Assembly: GCF_039555325.1 (NCBI RefSeq)
Contig: NZ_CP154608.1
Location: 558,001 to 622,000 of the forward strand
From: Sphingomicrobium sp. XHP0239
Lineage (GTDB): Bacteria > Pseudomonadota > Alphaproteobacteria > Sphingomonadales > Sphingomonadaceae
Length of the DNA: 64,000 bases
Reading direction: 5' to 3'
In this document: positions 1 to 7,908 of the stretch, piece after piece
Position numbering within the stretch: position 1 is the stretch's first letter
Layout of the letters: each line of letters opens with the position of its first letter
Program-made: the position numbers and the translations under genes
The notes under the pieces: generated by a model
What the model saw: only the letters and a program-made list of their open reading frames with translations
Told to the model about the DNA's origin: nothing
Databases searched by the model: none

Positions 1-450
1 GTCGGGGCGAGCGTCACTCGCGCCTTCATGGTCGGTGGCGCGGTCTGGCTCGTCATGGCGCTGTGGCCGGGGCTCTCGGTCGTTCCCGACAATCTGCTCG
101 TGGTCCTGTTCTTCGGGCTGATGGGGTCGTTGCTCCTGTCCTTTTTCGGACTGCTGACCAGCTTCTGGGCGGAGAAGTTCGACCATGCGGCAATGGTCAC
201 CAACTTCGTGGTGGCGCCGCTGGCGCTGCTGTCCGGGACGTTTTACGCGGTCAGCGCGCTTCCCGAGAGCTTCCAGACGGCAAGCCTCGCCAATCCCTTC
301 TTCTTCGTCATTTCGGGATTTCGCTATGGGTTTATCAGTGTCGCGGACTCGCCGGTGACGACGGGTGCGATCGTGCTCCTGTTGCTCAATCTCGCGCTCT
401 TCTTCCTGTGCTACCGATTGCTGGACCGAGGGTGGAAGATTAAGAGTTAA
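1..450 (+). CDS. ABC-2 type transporter permease, C-terminal part (5' end outside window)
   Basis: The reading frame is open from the first base, so the start lies upstream of the window; about 149 residues are visible. They hold four strongly hydrophobic segments separated by short polar loops. The stretch with 'SGTFYAVSALPE' followed by 'NPFFFVISGFRYG' is typical of ABC-2 membrane components that work with a separate ATPase to export drugs, polysaccharides or lipids. The protein ends in a short basic tail (RGWKIKS), as inner-membrane permeases often do. The substrate cannot be told, because the ATPase gene is expected upstream, outside the window. Family call is fairly sure; substrate unknown. 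Confidence 0.82.
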   Translation, partial: VGASVTRAFMVGGAVWLVMALWPGLSVVPDNLLVVLFFGLMGSLLLSFFGLLTSFWAEKFDHAAMVTNFVVAPLALLSGTFYAVSALPESFQTASLANPFFFVISGFRYGFISVADSPVTTGAIVLLLLNLALFFLCYRLLDRGWKIKS

Positions 451-469
451 CCGCCGCCCGGTTGCCGCC

Positions 470-485
470 GTTCACCTCCGTGAAC
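470..485. promoter_or_regulatory. Perfect inverted repeat GTTCAC-4-GTGAAC
   Basis: Two perfect 6-base arms (GTTCAC and GTGAAC) flank CTCC, 20 bases after the permease stop and about 90 bases before the next start codon. No T-run follows, so it is not an obvious terminator. It could be an operator for the downstream secreted-protein gene or a chance palindrome. No regulator is assigned. Confidence 0.3.
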
Positions 486-578
486 CGCCGATAACAGGCC
501 CATTCAGTCGCGCCTCACCGCGCGGCGATCACAACCGACGCATCGAACGACCCACCATCCTGACAAGGAGTAAGGCGT

Positions 579-1163
579 ATGCGTTTCCAGTTTCTCAGCA
601 TTGCCGCGATCGCGGGTGCGGGCCTTGCCGCCACGCCCGCTCTGGCCGCGGATGTCGGCGTCAATAATAGCGCGGATCAGCCGTATCGCGGCTATCAGCA
701 GCCGTACCGGGGCGGCGGTTACGACCAGCGGGCCCGGGGATACGCATACGGCAATCAGCATTTCGCCTATCAGAAGGTTCGCGAACTGCAGAACCGCGTC
801 GGACGGATGCGGCAGGACATCGCCTATTTCGCGCAGCAGCGCGCGATCGCGCCGAACGAATATCGCAATCTGCAGCGCCGCGCCGCAAACCTGCAGCAGC
901 GGATCGACCGGATGGCTTATCGAGGCTTGAACCGGAACGAATATCAGCGCGCCGTCAACGGCATTCGCAGTCTCCGGCAGCAGATCCAGCGCGACCTTCG
1001 CGACGGCCGCCAGTACGCCAACTACGGCTACGGCTATAATGGACAGCGCGATCGCTACTGGAACGACGACGATCGCTACTACAACGATCGTCGTTGGGAT
1101 GACCGTCGCTACGATCGTCGGGATCGCGACGATGACGATTGGGACGACGACTGGGACGATTGA
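579..1163 (+). CDS. Secreted protein with coiled-coil core and Asp/Arg/Tyr/Trp-rich tail, function unknown
   Basis: The protein has 194 residues. A clear Sec signal peptide (residues 1-23, ending ALA) predicts export to the periplasm. A Tyr/Gly/Gln-rich stretch follows to about residue 60, then a charged, heptad-like helical region rich in Arg and Gln (about 64-150). The last 40 residues alternate Arg, Asp, Tyr and Trp and end in an Asp-rich block (DDDDWDDDWDD). An AAGGAG-type ribosome site precedes the ATG. Similar small secreted proteins with basic coiled coils are common in sphingomonads, but I do not recognise a named family. The gene stands alone, with a strong terminator behind it. The low-complexity tail could bind metal ions or interact electrostatically with the envelope; this is inference only. 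Confidence 0.75.
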   Translation: MRFQFLSIAAIAGAGLAATPALAADVGVNNSADQPYRGYQQPYRGGGYDQRARGYAYGNQHFAYQKVRELQNRVGRMRQDIAYFAQQRAIAPNEYRNLQRRAANLQQRIDRMAYRGLNRNEYQRAVNGIRSLRQQIQRDLRDGRQYANYGYGYNGQRDRYWNDDDRYYNDRRWDDRRYDRRDRDDDDWDDDWDD

Positions 1164-1205
1164 TCTCGGCATCGCCCTTTCCCCCAAAGGGGCAATGCCG
1201 AAGTT

Positions 1206-1248
1206 GGCGCCGTCACCCTTTCCGATGGGTGGCGGCGCCTTTTCTTTT
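1206..1248 (+). terminator. Rho-independent terminator
   Basis: The arms GGCGCCGTCACCC (1206-1218) and GGGTGGCGGCGCC (1227-1239) form a 13-pair stem with one T-G wobble and an 8-base loop, followed directly by a T-rich run (TTTTCTTTT, 1240-1248). A second, imperfect hairpin lies just upstream (1167-1200), right after the stop codon. Together they should end the transcript of the secreted-protein gene before argD. Confidence 0.85.
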
Positions 1249-1301
1249 GTCTTAGGGCTGCCCACATCGAGGCTAGCCCAACATTTTCAGAGGAGTTTTC
1301 C

Positions 1302-2504
1302 ATGTCGTTTCCCGCGCTGATGCCGGTCTATCCCCGTTGCGAAGTCCGGCCGGTCAAGGGCGAGGGGCCGTATCTGTACGGCGAAGGCGGCGAGAAATAC
1401 CTCGATTTCGCCAGCGGCATCGCGGTCAATCTCCTGGGCCACAATCATCCCCATCTGACCAAGGCGATCCAGGATCAGGCGGCGAAGCTGATGCACGTCT
1501 CGAACCTCTACGGAAGCCCGCAGGGCGAAGCGCTCGCCAAGCGACTGACCGAGCTGACGTTCGCGGACACGGTCTTCTTTACCAATTCGGGGGCCGAGAG
1601 CGTCGAGTGCGCGATCAAGACGGTGCGTCGGTTCCACGTCGTCGACGGCAATCCGCAGCGCAAGGAAATCATCACCTTCAAGAACGCCTTCCACGGGCGC
1701 ACGATGGCGACCGTCAGCGCGGCCAATCAGGAAAAGCTGCACGACGGGTTCGAGCCGCTTCTGCCGGGCTTCACTTACGTCGATTTCGACGATCTCGAAG
1801 GTGCGAAGGCGGCGATCAACGACCGCACTGCGGGTTTCCTGGTCGAGCCGATCCAAGGCGAGGGCGGCATCCGCCCGGCGAGCAAGGAATTCCTGCAGGG
1901 CCTGCGCAAGCTTGCCGACGATCATGGTCTTCTGCTGGCGCTCGACGAGGTGCAGTGCGGCGTGGGTCGCACGGGCACGCTCTACGCCTACGAACAGTAT
2001 GATATCGTCCCCGACGTGCTCGCGAGCGCGAAGGGTCTGGGTGGCGGTTTCCCGATGGGGGCCTGCATGGCGACCGAACATGCCGCCAAGGGAATGACGT
2101 TCGGCACGCACGGATCAACCTATGGCGGCAATCCGCTCGCGATGGCGGCGTGCGAGGCCGTGCTGGACGTGGTCGCCGACCCCGAATTTCTTGCAGGCGT
2201 CCGGGCGACGGGGGAGCGACTGCGCGGTGCGCTCGAGCAGATGATCGGTAATCATCCCGACATGTTCACCGGTATCCGCGGCATGGGACTGATGCTGGGC
2301 GTGAAGATGCACGAGGATGTGGTCGCGCGTAGTTTCGTCGGCTGGCTGCGTGGCAAGGGGCTTCTGGCAGTTGCGGCGGGCGACAATGTCGTGCGCGTCC
2401 TGCCGCCGCTGAACATCACCGATGAGCATATTCGCGAATTCGTCGACACACTGTCGAGTGCGGCGGGGCAATATCATGCCGAAACCGCCAAGGAGACGGC
2501 GTGA
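1302..2504 (+). CDS. argD: Acetylornithine aminotransferase (class III PLP aminotransferase)
   Basis: The 400-residue product matches the usual ArgD length. It converts N-acetylglutamate semialdehyde and glutamate to N-acetylornithine and 2-oxoglutarate in cytoplasmic arginine synthesis, and often also acts in the lysine pathway. The PLP lysine is K244 in ASAKGLGGGFP. The cofactor-binding LDEVQCGVGRTG (about 214-225), the NSGAES loop (95-100) and FHGRT (130-134) are all present. GAGGAG lies a few bases before the ATG. The stop overlaps the hslO GTG by four bases, so the two are translationally coupled. In many relatives argF sits between argD and hslO; here it does not. Confidence 0.95.
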   Translation: MSFPALMPVYPRCEVRPVKGEGPYLYGEGGEKYLDFASGIAVNLLGHNHPHLTKAIQDQAAKLMHVSNLYGSPQGEALAKRLTELTFADTVFFTNSGAESVECAIKTVRRFHVVDGNPQRKEIITFKNAFHGRTMATVSAANQEKLHDGFEPLLPGFTYVDFDDLEGAKAAINDRTAGFLVEPIQGEGGIRPASKEFLQGLRKLADDHGLLLALDEVQCGVGRTGTLYAYEQYDIVPDVLASAKGLGGGFPMGACMATEHAAKGMTFGTHGSTYGGNPLAMAACEAVLDVVADPEFLAGVRATGERLRGALEQMIGNHPDMFTGIRGMGLMLGVKMHEDVVARSFVGWLRGKGLLAVAAGDNVVRVLPPLNITDEHIREFVDTLSSAAGQYHAETAKETA

Positions 2505-3436
2505 CCGACACACCGGGCCTGCCGCTCGACGAGGACGTCGTCGTCGGCGTGATCCTGCCGACGCGGGGTGCGCGCGGGCGGGTGACGCGTCTGACGAAGA
2601 CGGTCGACGCGATCCTCGGACCGCACGCCTATCCCGAACGGATCGAACGCCTGCTGGCCGAGGCGCTGGCGCTCACGGCATTGTTCGGGTCGTTGCTCAA
2701 AGACGAGAAGGGCCAGATCACGATGCAGGCTCAGACGCAGGGCGGCATCGTTGAATTGCTGGTGTGTGACTGGCTGGCGGGCGAGTTGCGCGGTCATGTG
2801 AAATATGACGGCGACCGATTGGCCGAAGCCGGTCCGGACGTCAGCCTCGGCGACCTGTTCGGGAAGGGGTTTTTGGCGATCACGTTCGACCAGCCCAGCC
2901 GCAACGAACGCTATCAGGGCATTGCGCCGATCGAGGGAGCGACTCTCGGGGAGGTGGCGCAGAGTTATTTCGCGCAATCCGAGCAGATCCCGAGCCTGGT
3001 CCGGATTCACGCCGAGCGCGTCGCGACCGGTTGGCGCGTCGGCGCGCTGATGCTCCAGCATCTGCCCGAGGGCGAGGAAGGGCGCGAGCGGTTGCATACC
3101 AAGCTTGACCATCCCGACTGGCCGCACGTCGCCATTCTCGGCGGCAGCGTGAAGGATTCCGAACTGGTCGATACCGACCTGACGCTCGACGCGTTGGTGT
3201 GGCGGCTATTCCACGAGGAGGACGAGGTCAGGCTTTCCGATCCGGTGCGGCTGGCGAAGGGTTGCCGCTGCAGTCCCGATTACATCGCCAGCGTCATCGC
3301 GCGTTTCCCGGTGGACGAGCGCAAGGACATGGTCGCCGAGGACGGAATGATCCGCGTCGATTGCGCCTTTTGCGCTACGAGCTTCCCGATCGATCCCGAT
3401 GCGGTGGCCGACACGGAGACGGACGAAGCTGGCTGA
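2501..3436 (+). CDS. hslO: Redox-regulated chaperone Hsp33
   Basis: Hsp33 is a cytoplasmic holdase that is switched on when a zinc-binding cysteine cluster is oxidised and prevents aggregation during oxidative stress. The 311-residue protein carries the diagnostic C-terminal cysteines as C255-x-C257 (GCRCSPDY) and C288-x2-C291 (DCAFC). The body has the family's GHVKYDGD and GLKDEKG-like stretches (here SLLKDEKGQIT). Translation starts at a GTG inside the last codons of argD (GTGA overlap), which fits coupled expression. The protein is slightly extended at both ends compared with E. coli Hsp33, as is usual in alphaproteobacteria. Confidence 0.94.
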   Translation: MTDTPGLPLDEDVVVGVILPTRGARGRVTRLTKTVDAILGPHAYPERIERLLAEALALTALFGSLLKDEKGQITMQAQTQGGIVELLVCDWLAGELRGHVKYDGDRLAEAGPDVSLGDLFGKGFLAITFDQPSRNERYQGIAPIEGATLGEVAQSYFAQSEQIPSLVRIHAERVATGWRVGALMLQHLPEGEEGRERLHTKLDHPDWPHVAILGGSVKDSELVDTDLTLDALVWRLFHEEDEVRLSDPVRLAKGCRCSPDYIASVIARFPVDERKDMVAEDGMIRVDCAFCATSFPIDPDAVADTETDEAG

Positions 3437-3487
3437 TACCCCATTGTTTACCTGCGGTTCATCCCCATATCGATAGGGATGATGACG

Positions 3488-3898
3488 ATGAAGCGTGCCA
3501 TACTAGCGATGAGCGGATTGCTCTTTGCCGCCTCGGCGGCGACGGCGACGGTCGGCGGAAATGCCGATCGCCAAGCTCAGCCGCGTGTTCTCGCGCCCAT
3601 CGAAGGCGGTCTCTGGGAGATCACGCAGCTGGGAAGCGACGCTCGCCCGCGGCGTCTGTGTCTTCGCGACGTCTCGGTCTTGGCGCAATACGAGCATATG
3701 GGCCGCGAATGCACCCGGGTGACGGTCAACGAAAGCGGCAAAAAGGCGCTGGTGCGCTATACCTGCACCGCCGGAGGTTTCGGAACGAGCGAATTCGAGG
3801 TGGTCACGCCGCGCTCGATCACCGTCAAGACGCAGGGCATCAAGAACGGCTATCCGTTCAATCGGACGCTGCTGGCCCGGCGCACGGGTTCCTGCTGA
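3488..3898 (+). CDS. Small secreted protein, DUF3617-like
   Basis: The protein has 136 residues from the ATG at 3488. I prefer this start because GGGA at 3476-3479 is correctly spaced from it, whereas the in-frame ATGs at 3479 and 3482 sit too close. A signal peptide (about 20 residues, ending near ATA/TVGG) is followed by GGLWEITQ and RLCLRD, a pattern of the DUF3617 group of small periplasmic proteins. Cysteines at RLCLRD, GRECTR, YTCTAG and the C-terminal SC could form two disulfides. No function is known for the group. The gene stands alone, 51 bases after hslO. Confidence 0.62.
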   Translation: MKRAILAMSGLLFAASAATATVGGNADRQAQPRVLAPIEGGLWEITQLGSDARPRRLCLRDVSVLAQYEHMGRECTRVTVNESGKKALVRYTCTAGGFGTSEFEVVTPRSITVKTQGIKNGYPFNRTLLARRTGSC

Positions 3899-4022
3899 CC
3901 GGTATCACGCCGCCGCTCTGACAGGGGTCGATCGCTCCCAGACGGCGAAGGCGTTCGATGGTCCGTCATGTTGACGATCGACCCGTTTGTCGTGAGGAAG
4001 AATTTTCCCTAAGGCGCGCGGC

Positions 4023-4373
4023 ATGACGCTCTTCATTCTCAAGGCGGTGATTTCGGGACTGCTGGTGGCGACCATCAGCACGTTGGCGCAGCGTTGGCCG
4101 GGCTGGGGAGGTCTGCTCGCGTCGCTGCCGCTCGTCAGCCTGTTGTCGATCCTGTGGCTCTATGGCGAGACGCGCGATACGGAAAAGGTCGCCGCACTGG
4201 CGATGGGGGCATTCTGGTTTTTCCTTCCCTCGATCCCGATGTTCCTCATCATCCCGTTCATGCTGCGCTCGGGCCAGTCCTTCGGCCTGACGATCTCGGT
4301 CGCCGTCGCGGTGACGCTGGCCCTCTACGCAGGCTGGTCGCAGATCGCGCCGCGGATGGGGATCGTGCAATGA
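4023..4373 (+). CDS. DUF3147 family inner-membrane protein
   Basis: The product is 116 residues with four predicted membrane helices (about 5-22, 31-50, 58-80, 86-106). The layout and the motif WPGWGGLLASLPLVSLLSI match the DUF3147 group of small membrane proteins of unknown role. CTAAGG about seven bases before the ATG can serve as ribosome site. Its stop codon overlaps the queC start (ATGA at 4370-4373), so it heads the queuosine block and is probably co-translated with it. A role in precursor transport could be imagined from this context but nothing in the sequence proves it. Confidence 0.75.
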   Translation: MTLFILKAVISGLLVATISTLAQRWPGWGGLLASLPLVSLLSILWLYGETRDTEKVAALAMGAFWFFLPSIPMFLIIPFMLRSGQSFGLTISVAVAVTLALYAGWSQIAPRMGIVQ

Positions 4374-5038
4374 CCGCCAAGGCCGTAATCCTTCTTTCGG
4401 GCGGGTTGGACTCGATGGTGTGCGCCGGCCTCGCCCGCGAGGCGGGAATGGCGATCCACGCGCTGACGATCGACTACGGGCAGCGGCACCGGGTGGAGCT
4501 GGAAGCGGCGCGGCGGATCGCCGAGGCGATGGGGGCGGCCGAGCATGTCGTCCTGCCGCTGGACCTGACCGTGTTCGGCGGGTCGGCGCTGACCGACGAC
4601 ATCGACGTGCCGAAGGGCGGGGTGGGGAACGAGATCCCCGTCACCTACGTCCCAGCGCGCAACACGGTGTTCCTGTCGCTGTGCCTCGCCTTCGCCGAGA
4701 CGCGAGGGGCGAACGACATCGTCATCGGGGTGAACAGTCTCGACTATTCGGGCTATCCCGATTGCCGCCCCCAATTCATCGCCAAATTCGAGGAGCTGGC
4801 GCGGCTGGCGACCAAGGCGGGGGACGAAGGTGCCGAAATCCGCATCCGCACCCCGCTCCAGGACATGACCAAGGCCGACATCGCGCGCGAAGCGGACCGG
4901 CTGGGCATCGATGCGGGCATGAGCCATAGTTGCTACGATCCCATCGGGGACCGCGCCTGTGGGGCGTGCGATGCCTGTCGCCTGCGCGCGCGAGGGTTCG
5001 AGGAAGCGGGGCTGCCCGACCCGACGATCTACGCATGA
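4370..5038 (+). CDS. queC: 7-cyano-7-deazaguanine synthase
   Basis: QueC turns 7-carboxy-7-deazaguanine, ammonia and ATP into preQ0, the precursor of the tRNA base queuosine. The 222-residue protein opens with the PP-loop ATP motif SGGLDS (residues 10-15) and ends with the zinc cysteines C188, C197, C200 and C203 (SCYDP, ACGACDAC). The ATG at 4370 overlaps the preceding stop; the frame remains open far upstream, but the conserved N-terminus (AKAVILLSGGLDS) fixes the start. The last codons overlap the next gene by ATGA. queE follows after one intervening gene; queD is not in the window. Confidence 0.95.
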   Translation: MTAKAVILLSGGLDSMVCAGLAREAGMAIHALTIDYGQRHRVELEAARRIAEAMGAAEHVVLPLDLTVFGGSALTDDIDVPKGGVGNEIPVTYVPARNTVFLSLCLAFAETRGANDIVIGVNSLDYSGYPDCRPQFIAKFEELARLATKAGDEGAEIRIRTPLQDMTKADIAREADRLGIDAGMSHSCYDPIGDRACGACDACRLRARGFEEAGLPDPTIYA

Positions 5039-5448
5039 GCCCGGGACGATCCACACCTCTTAAGTGGCGCTGGTGGGCGGAAAAGCTCGGGCCGGAATTG
5101 GCGATTTCCATCGATCACAATCGAGTCGAGGTTCGACACAATGGCACGATGACCTATGCCAACGCTCCCTTCTCTTGCGAGCATCTGCTCGTCAGCGAAG
5201 CCACATTTTTAGAAGAAGCACTTAATCGGGCAGTGACGAAGCACGGGCTCGGTCTTCGCTGGTGGGCCATGACGTTCGTAATCTCGCCGCCGAAAGTTCC
5301 CATCCACGGCATCGAGGCAAACGGGATTTTTCAGGCGGCTGAAATGGCAGGCGCAAATGCCGTCCGATGGGCTAGCGAGCCCACTTGGTGTCCGAACCAT
5401 TCGACCTGGCAGGATCGATATGTAGATTACGCGAGGGAACGCCGGTGA
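5035..5448 (+). CDS. Unrecognised small protein inside the queuosine operon (weak YjaA-like resemblance)
   Basis: The product is 137 residues, soluble, and coupled on both sides: its ATG overlaps the queC stop (ATGA) and its TGA overlaps the queE GTG. It has no HGH or other zinc motif of QueD, so it is not a diverged queD although it sits where queD often lies. From memory it faintly resembles E. coli YjaA: an I-x-I-x2-N-x2-V-x-VR start, then FSxxxLL, then an AxxAGA-like helix. That resemblance is weak and unverified. The DNA is visibly richer in A+T than its neighbours and uses a TTA codon near 5208, suggesting recent acquisition. It is Trp-rich (WRWWAEK, RWWAM, TWCPNHSTW). Function unknown. 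Confidence 0.7.
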   Translation: MSPGRSTPLKWRWWAEKLGPELAISIDHNRVEVRHNGTMTYANAPFSCEHLLVSEATFLEEALNRAVTKHGLGLRWWAMTFVISPPKVPIHGIEANGIFQAAEMAGANAVRWASEPTWCPNHSTWQDRYVDYARERR

Positions 5449-6074
5449 CCTATGCGGTCAAGGAAATGTTCCTGACGCTTCAGGGCGAGGGGATGCAGGC
5501 GGGGTCGCGGGCGGTGTTCCTGCGCTTCGCCGGGTGCAACCTGTGGAGCGGTCTCGAGCGCGACCGCGGGAAAGCGATCTGCCAGTTCTGCGATACGCAG
5601 TTCGTGGGAACCGACGGGGTCAACGGCGGGAAGTTTCGAGAAGCGGAGGCGTTGGCGGACGCGGTCGCGTCGCTATGGGGCGAAGGCTCGGCGGAACGGC
5701 TGGTCGTCTGCACGGGGGGCGAACCCCTGTTGCAACTCGATGCGGCCTTGATCGATGCGCTGCATAGCCGGGGTTTTCGGATCGCGGTCGAGAGCAACGG
5801 GACCATCGCCGCACCCGAGGGCATCGACTGGCTGTGCATCTCGCCTAAGGCCGGGTCGGAACTGAAGCAGACATCGGGCAACGAACTGAAGCTGGTTTGG
5901 CCCCAACCGTTCGACCTCGACAGGCTGGAGGCCCTCGACTTCGATCACTTCCTCTTGCAGCCGATGGACGGCGAGGCGGTCGATGCGGCGACGGAAGCCG
6001 CGATCGAACTGGTCATGGAACGGCCGAAATGGCGCGTGACGCTTCAGACCCACAAGGTGCTGGGACTGGCGTAG
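5445..6074 (+). CDS. queE: 7-carboxy-7-deazaguanine synthase (radical SAM)
   Basis: QueE converts 6-carboxytetrahydropterin to 7-carboxy-7-deazaguanine in queuosine synthesis. The 209-residue protein carries the cluster cysteines as C31-x14-C46-x2-C49, the spacing of the short QueE class rather than the usual radical-SAM CX3CX2C. The N-terminal KEMFLTLQGEG and the SAM-binding CTGGEPLLQ are textbook QueE. I place the start at the GTG at 5445, inside the previous gene's stop, because the conserved YAVKEMF begins there; an in-frame upstream start would add unrelated residues. The next gene is convergent. Confidence 0.93.
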   Translation: MTYAVKEMFLTLQGEGMQAGSRAVFLRFAGCNLWSGLERDRGKAICQFCDTQFVGTDGVNGGKFREAEALADAVASLWGEGSAERLVVCTGGEPLLQLDAALIDALHSRGFRIAVESNGTIAAPEGIDWLCISPKAGSELKQTSGNELKLVWPQPFDLDRLEALDFDHFLLQPMDGEAVDAATEAAIELVMERPKWRVTLQTHKVLGLA

Positions 6075-6092
6075 CAGCGAAGAAGGCGGCGC

Positions 6093-6323
6093 CTATTCCG
6101 CGCTCTCTTCGCTTTCCTCGCTGGTCGAATCGATGCCCGGCACGTCTTCGTCGGCGAGGCCCCCGTCATAATCGGTCGCGGCGTCGATCGCGGTGATGTC
6201 GCGCGGGGCGGGGGTTTCGAGTTCGGTAGCTTCGGGCTGGCCCTCGGTGGGGACGGTTTCCTCGGCCGTGTCGCCACCGCAGGCGGCGAGCGCCAGCAGG
6301 GGCAGAGCGAAAATGATGCGCAT
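6093..6323 (-). CDS. Small acidic lipoprotein
   Basis: The product is 76 residues. A lipoprotein signal ends in LALAAC with the lipidated cysteine at C15. The mature part is acidic and rich in Glu, Thr and Ser, with no folded domain visible and low complexity near the C-terminus (SEESEESAE). It starts one base after the lipB stop on the same strand, so the two are probably co-transcribed. No function can be assigned from sequence. Confidence 0.7.
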   Translation of the reverse strand: MRIIFALPLLALAACGGDTAEETVPTEGQPEATELETPAPRDITAIDAATDYDGGLADEDVPGIDSTSEESEESAE

Positions 6324-6324
6324 G

Positions 6325-6972
6325 TCAGTCTCCTTGGCTCTCGCCTAGCGCGGAGAGGAATTGGGGGAAATGCTTTTCGAGCGCGGTGTCGAGATCGGAC
6401 ATGGTGGCGCCGGTGCCGAGTTTTTCGAGGCTGGTAACGCCATAGTCCGCAATCCCGCAGGGCACGATGCCGCCGAAGTGGGAGAGGTCGGGCGCGACGT
6501 TGATCGAGAAGCCGTGCAGCGTAACCCACCGCTTCACCCGCACGCCGATGGCGCCGATCTTGGCTTCTTCCGCGCCCGACCCGGTCCAGATGCCGATGCG
6601 TCCGGGCTCGCGGCGGGCCGTCACGTCGAGCGTGCCGAGCGCGTCGATCATCCAGCCTTCCAGGGCGTGGACGAAGCGGCGGATGTCCTTGCCGCGCCGT
6701 GCGAGATCGAGATTGAGGTAACCGACCCGCTGTCCGGGACCATGATAGGTGTAGCGCCCGCCGCGGCCCGCATCGAAGACGGGAAAACCGTCCGGGTTGG
6801 TCAGCTCCGCCGGATCCGCACTGGTGCCGGCAGTAAATAATGGGGGATGTTCGAGTAGCCAGGCTCGCTCGTGCGCCCCGGTCTCGCGGATCGCGGCGGC
6901 GCGCGCCGTCATATCGGCGAGCGCATCCGCGTAGGAGACCGGCGTATCGGAGACGTGCCATTCGGGCTGCAT
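6325..6972 (-). CDS. lipB: Octanoyl-[acyl carrier protein]-protein N-octanoyltransferase
   Basis: LipB moves octanoate from acyl carrier protein to the lipoyl-domain lysine of enzymes such as the 2-oxoacid dehydrogenases and GcvH, whose gene lies at 35.2 kb here. The 215-residue protein has [21 protein letters not shown] spread over residues 70-90, the catalytic lysine K138 (AKIGAIGVR) and the acyl-thioester cysteine C172 (IVPCGI). The open frame runs upstream, but homology begins at the methionine chosen (MQPEWHVS). A membrane-protein gene diverges from it 84 bases away. Confidence 0.94.
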   Translation of the reverse strand: MQPEWHVSDTPVSYADALADMTARAAAIRETGAHERAWLLEHPPLFTAGTSADPAELTNPDGFPVFDAGRGGRYTYHGPGQRVGYLNLDLARRGKDIRRFVHALEGWMIDALGTLDVTARREPGRIGIWTGSGAEEAKIGAIGVRVKRWVTLHGFSINVAPDLSHFGGIVPCGIADYGVTSLEKLGTGATMSDLDTALEKHFPQFLSALGESQGD

Positions 6973-7001
6973 GGGGCGCGATGTGCGATGACGCTTCGCG
7001 C

Positions 7002-7029
7002 TTGGCAAGAGCGCGCGGAACGTTAGGTT
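7002..7029 (+). promoter_or_regulatory. Candidate sigma70-type promoter
   Basis: TTGGCA (7002-7007) and TAGGTT (7024-7029) are separated by 16 bases, ahead of the membrane-protein gene at 7057. The -35 hexamer is the same as those proposed at 8829 and 33050. The -10 match is poor. This is a pattern reading only. Confidence 0.3.
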
Positions 7030-7056
7030 GCTCGATCGAACGAAGGGGAGCGAAGC

Positions 7057-7902
7057 ATGGCGGGATTGTCGATCAGCAAGGCATGGGACGACGCGCGTCC
7101 GATCATCGCCCGCGACGGGCGGCTGATGTTCATCATCGCGCTTGCCACGGTGGTCCTGCCGCAAGCCATTCTGACACTGGTCGCGCCCGATAGCGGCGAG
7201 ACGGTGGACGGGGCCGAAGGCTCGTCGTTCCTGCTCTTGGGGCTCAACCTGCTGCTGGCGCTGGTCAATGTCGTCGGGTCGATCGCCATCGCCACGCTCG
7301 CGCTGACGAAAGGCGCGAGCGTGGCGGACGGCCTGATGCGCGGGCTGCGGCGTCTGCTGCCGACGATCGGAGCGAGTTTCGTGCTGCTGATCGTCGTGAT
7401 GGCTATCGTCTTCGGCCTCATGCTGATCGGATTTGCCGGATCGCTGCCCGATCTGTCCGATCCCGAGGCGATGCCGGAAGTCTCCGCGCTCGGCGTCTTC
7501 GCGGTACTGGCCATTTTACCAATTCTGCTGTTCGTGGGGGTACGGTTCATGATGATGACCCCGGTCATTGCGGCGGAGAACGAGGGCATCTTCGGGATCC
7601 TTCGGCGGACTTGGCGGCTGACGTCGGGCCATTTCTGGCGGCTGCTCGGATTTCTGATTCTGTTCGGGATCGGGGCCATCGTCTTCATCCTCGGAACGAC
7701 GCTGGTCGGGGGGCTGCTGGTCAAACTCCTGCTCGGCGATCCCGATCCGCTCACCCCCGCTGCGCTGGTCATGGGACTGATCAGCGGGCTGGCGGCGGCA
7801 GTGATCACCATCGTCTATTCAACGATTCTCGCGCGACTCTATCTCCAGCTGGCGGGCAAGCCTGCCGATCCCGATGCGGAAGAATTACGGGCCGCGGACT
7901 GA
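7057..7902 (+). CDS. Multi-pass membrane protein, GDPD-type membrane-domain-like
   Basis: The product is 281 residues with about six hydrophobic helices and no catalytic motif. The arrangement with '[19 protein letters not shown]' and '[17 protein letters not shown]' is that of the membrane domain found in glycerophosphoryl-diester-phosphodiesterase membrane proteins, which often occurs without the enzyme domain. GGGGAG precedes the ATG. It is convergent with hemF, the stops being only six bases apart. Role unknown; envelope maintenance is a guess. Confidence 0.7.
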   Translation: MAGLSISKAWDDARPIIARDGRLMFIIALATVVLPQAILTLVAPDSGETVDGAEGSSFLLLGLNLLLALVNVVGSIAIATLALTKGASVADGLMRGLRRLLPTIGASFVLLIVVMAIVFGLMLIGFAGSLPDLSDPEAMPEVSALGVFAVLAILPILLFVGVRFMMMTPVIAAENEGIFGILRRTWRLTSGHFWRLLGFLILFGIGAIVFILGTTLVGGLLVKLLLGDPDPLTPAALVMGLISGLAAAVITIVYSTILARLYLQLAGKPADPDAEELRAAD

Positions 7903-7908
7903 GGATGT

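Noticed and set aside
504..1265. Long minus-strand frame with Val/Ile-rich stretches that look like membrane helices
   Set aside because: It is the antisense reading of the Arg/Asp-rich secreted-protein gene; the hydrophobic runs come from GAC/GAT/CGT codons read backwards. No ribosome site or homology is visible.
5035..5448. Reading the gene between queC and queE as queD
   Set aside because: The zinc histidines (HGH) and the catalytic Cys region of 6-carboxytetrahydropterin synthase are absent.
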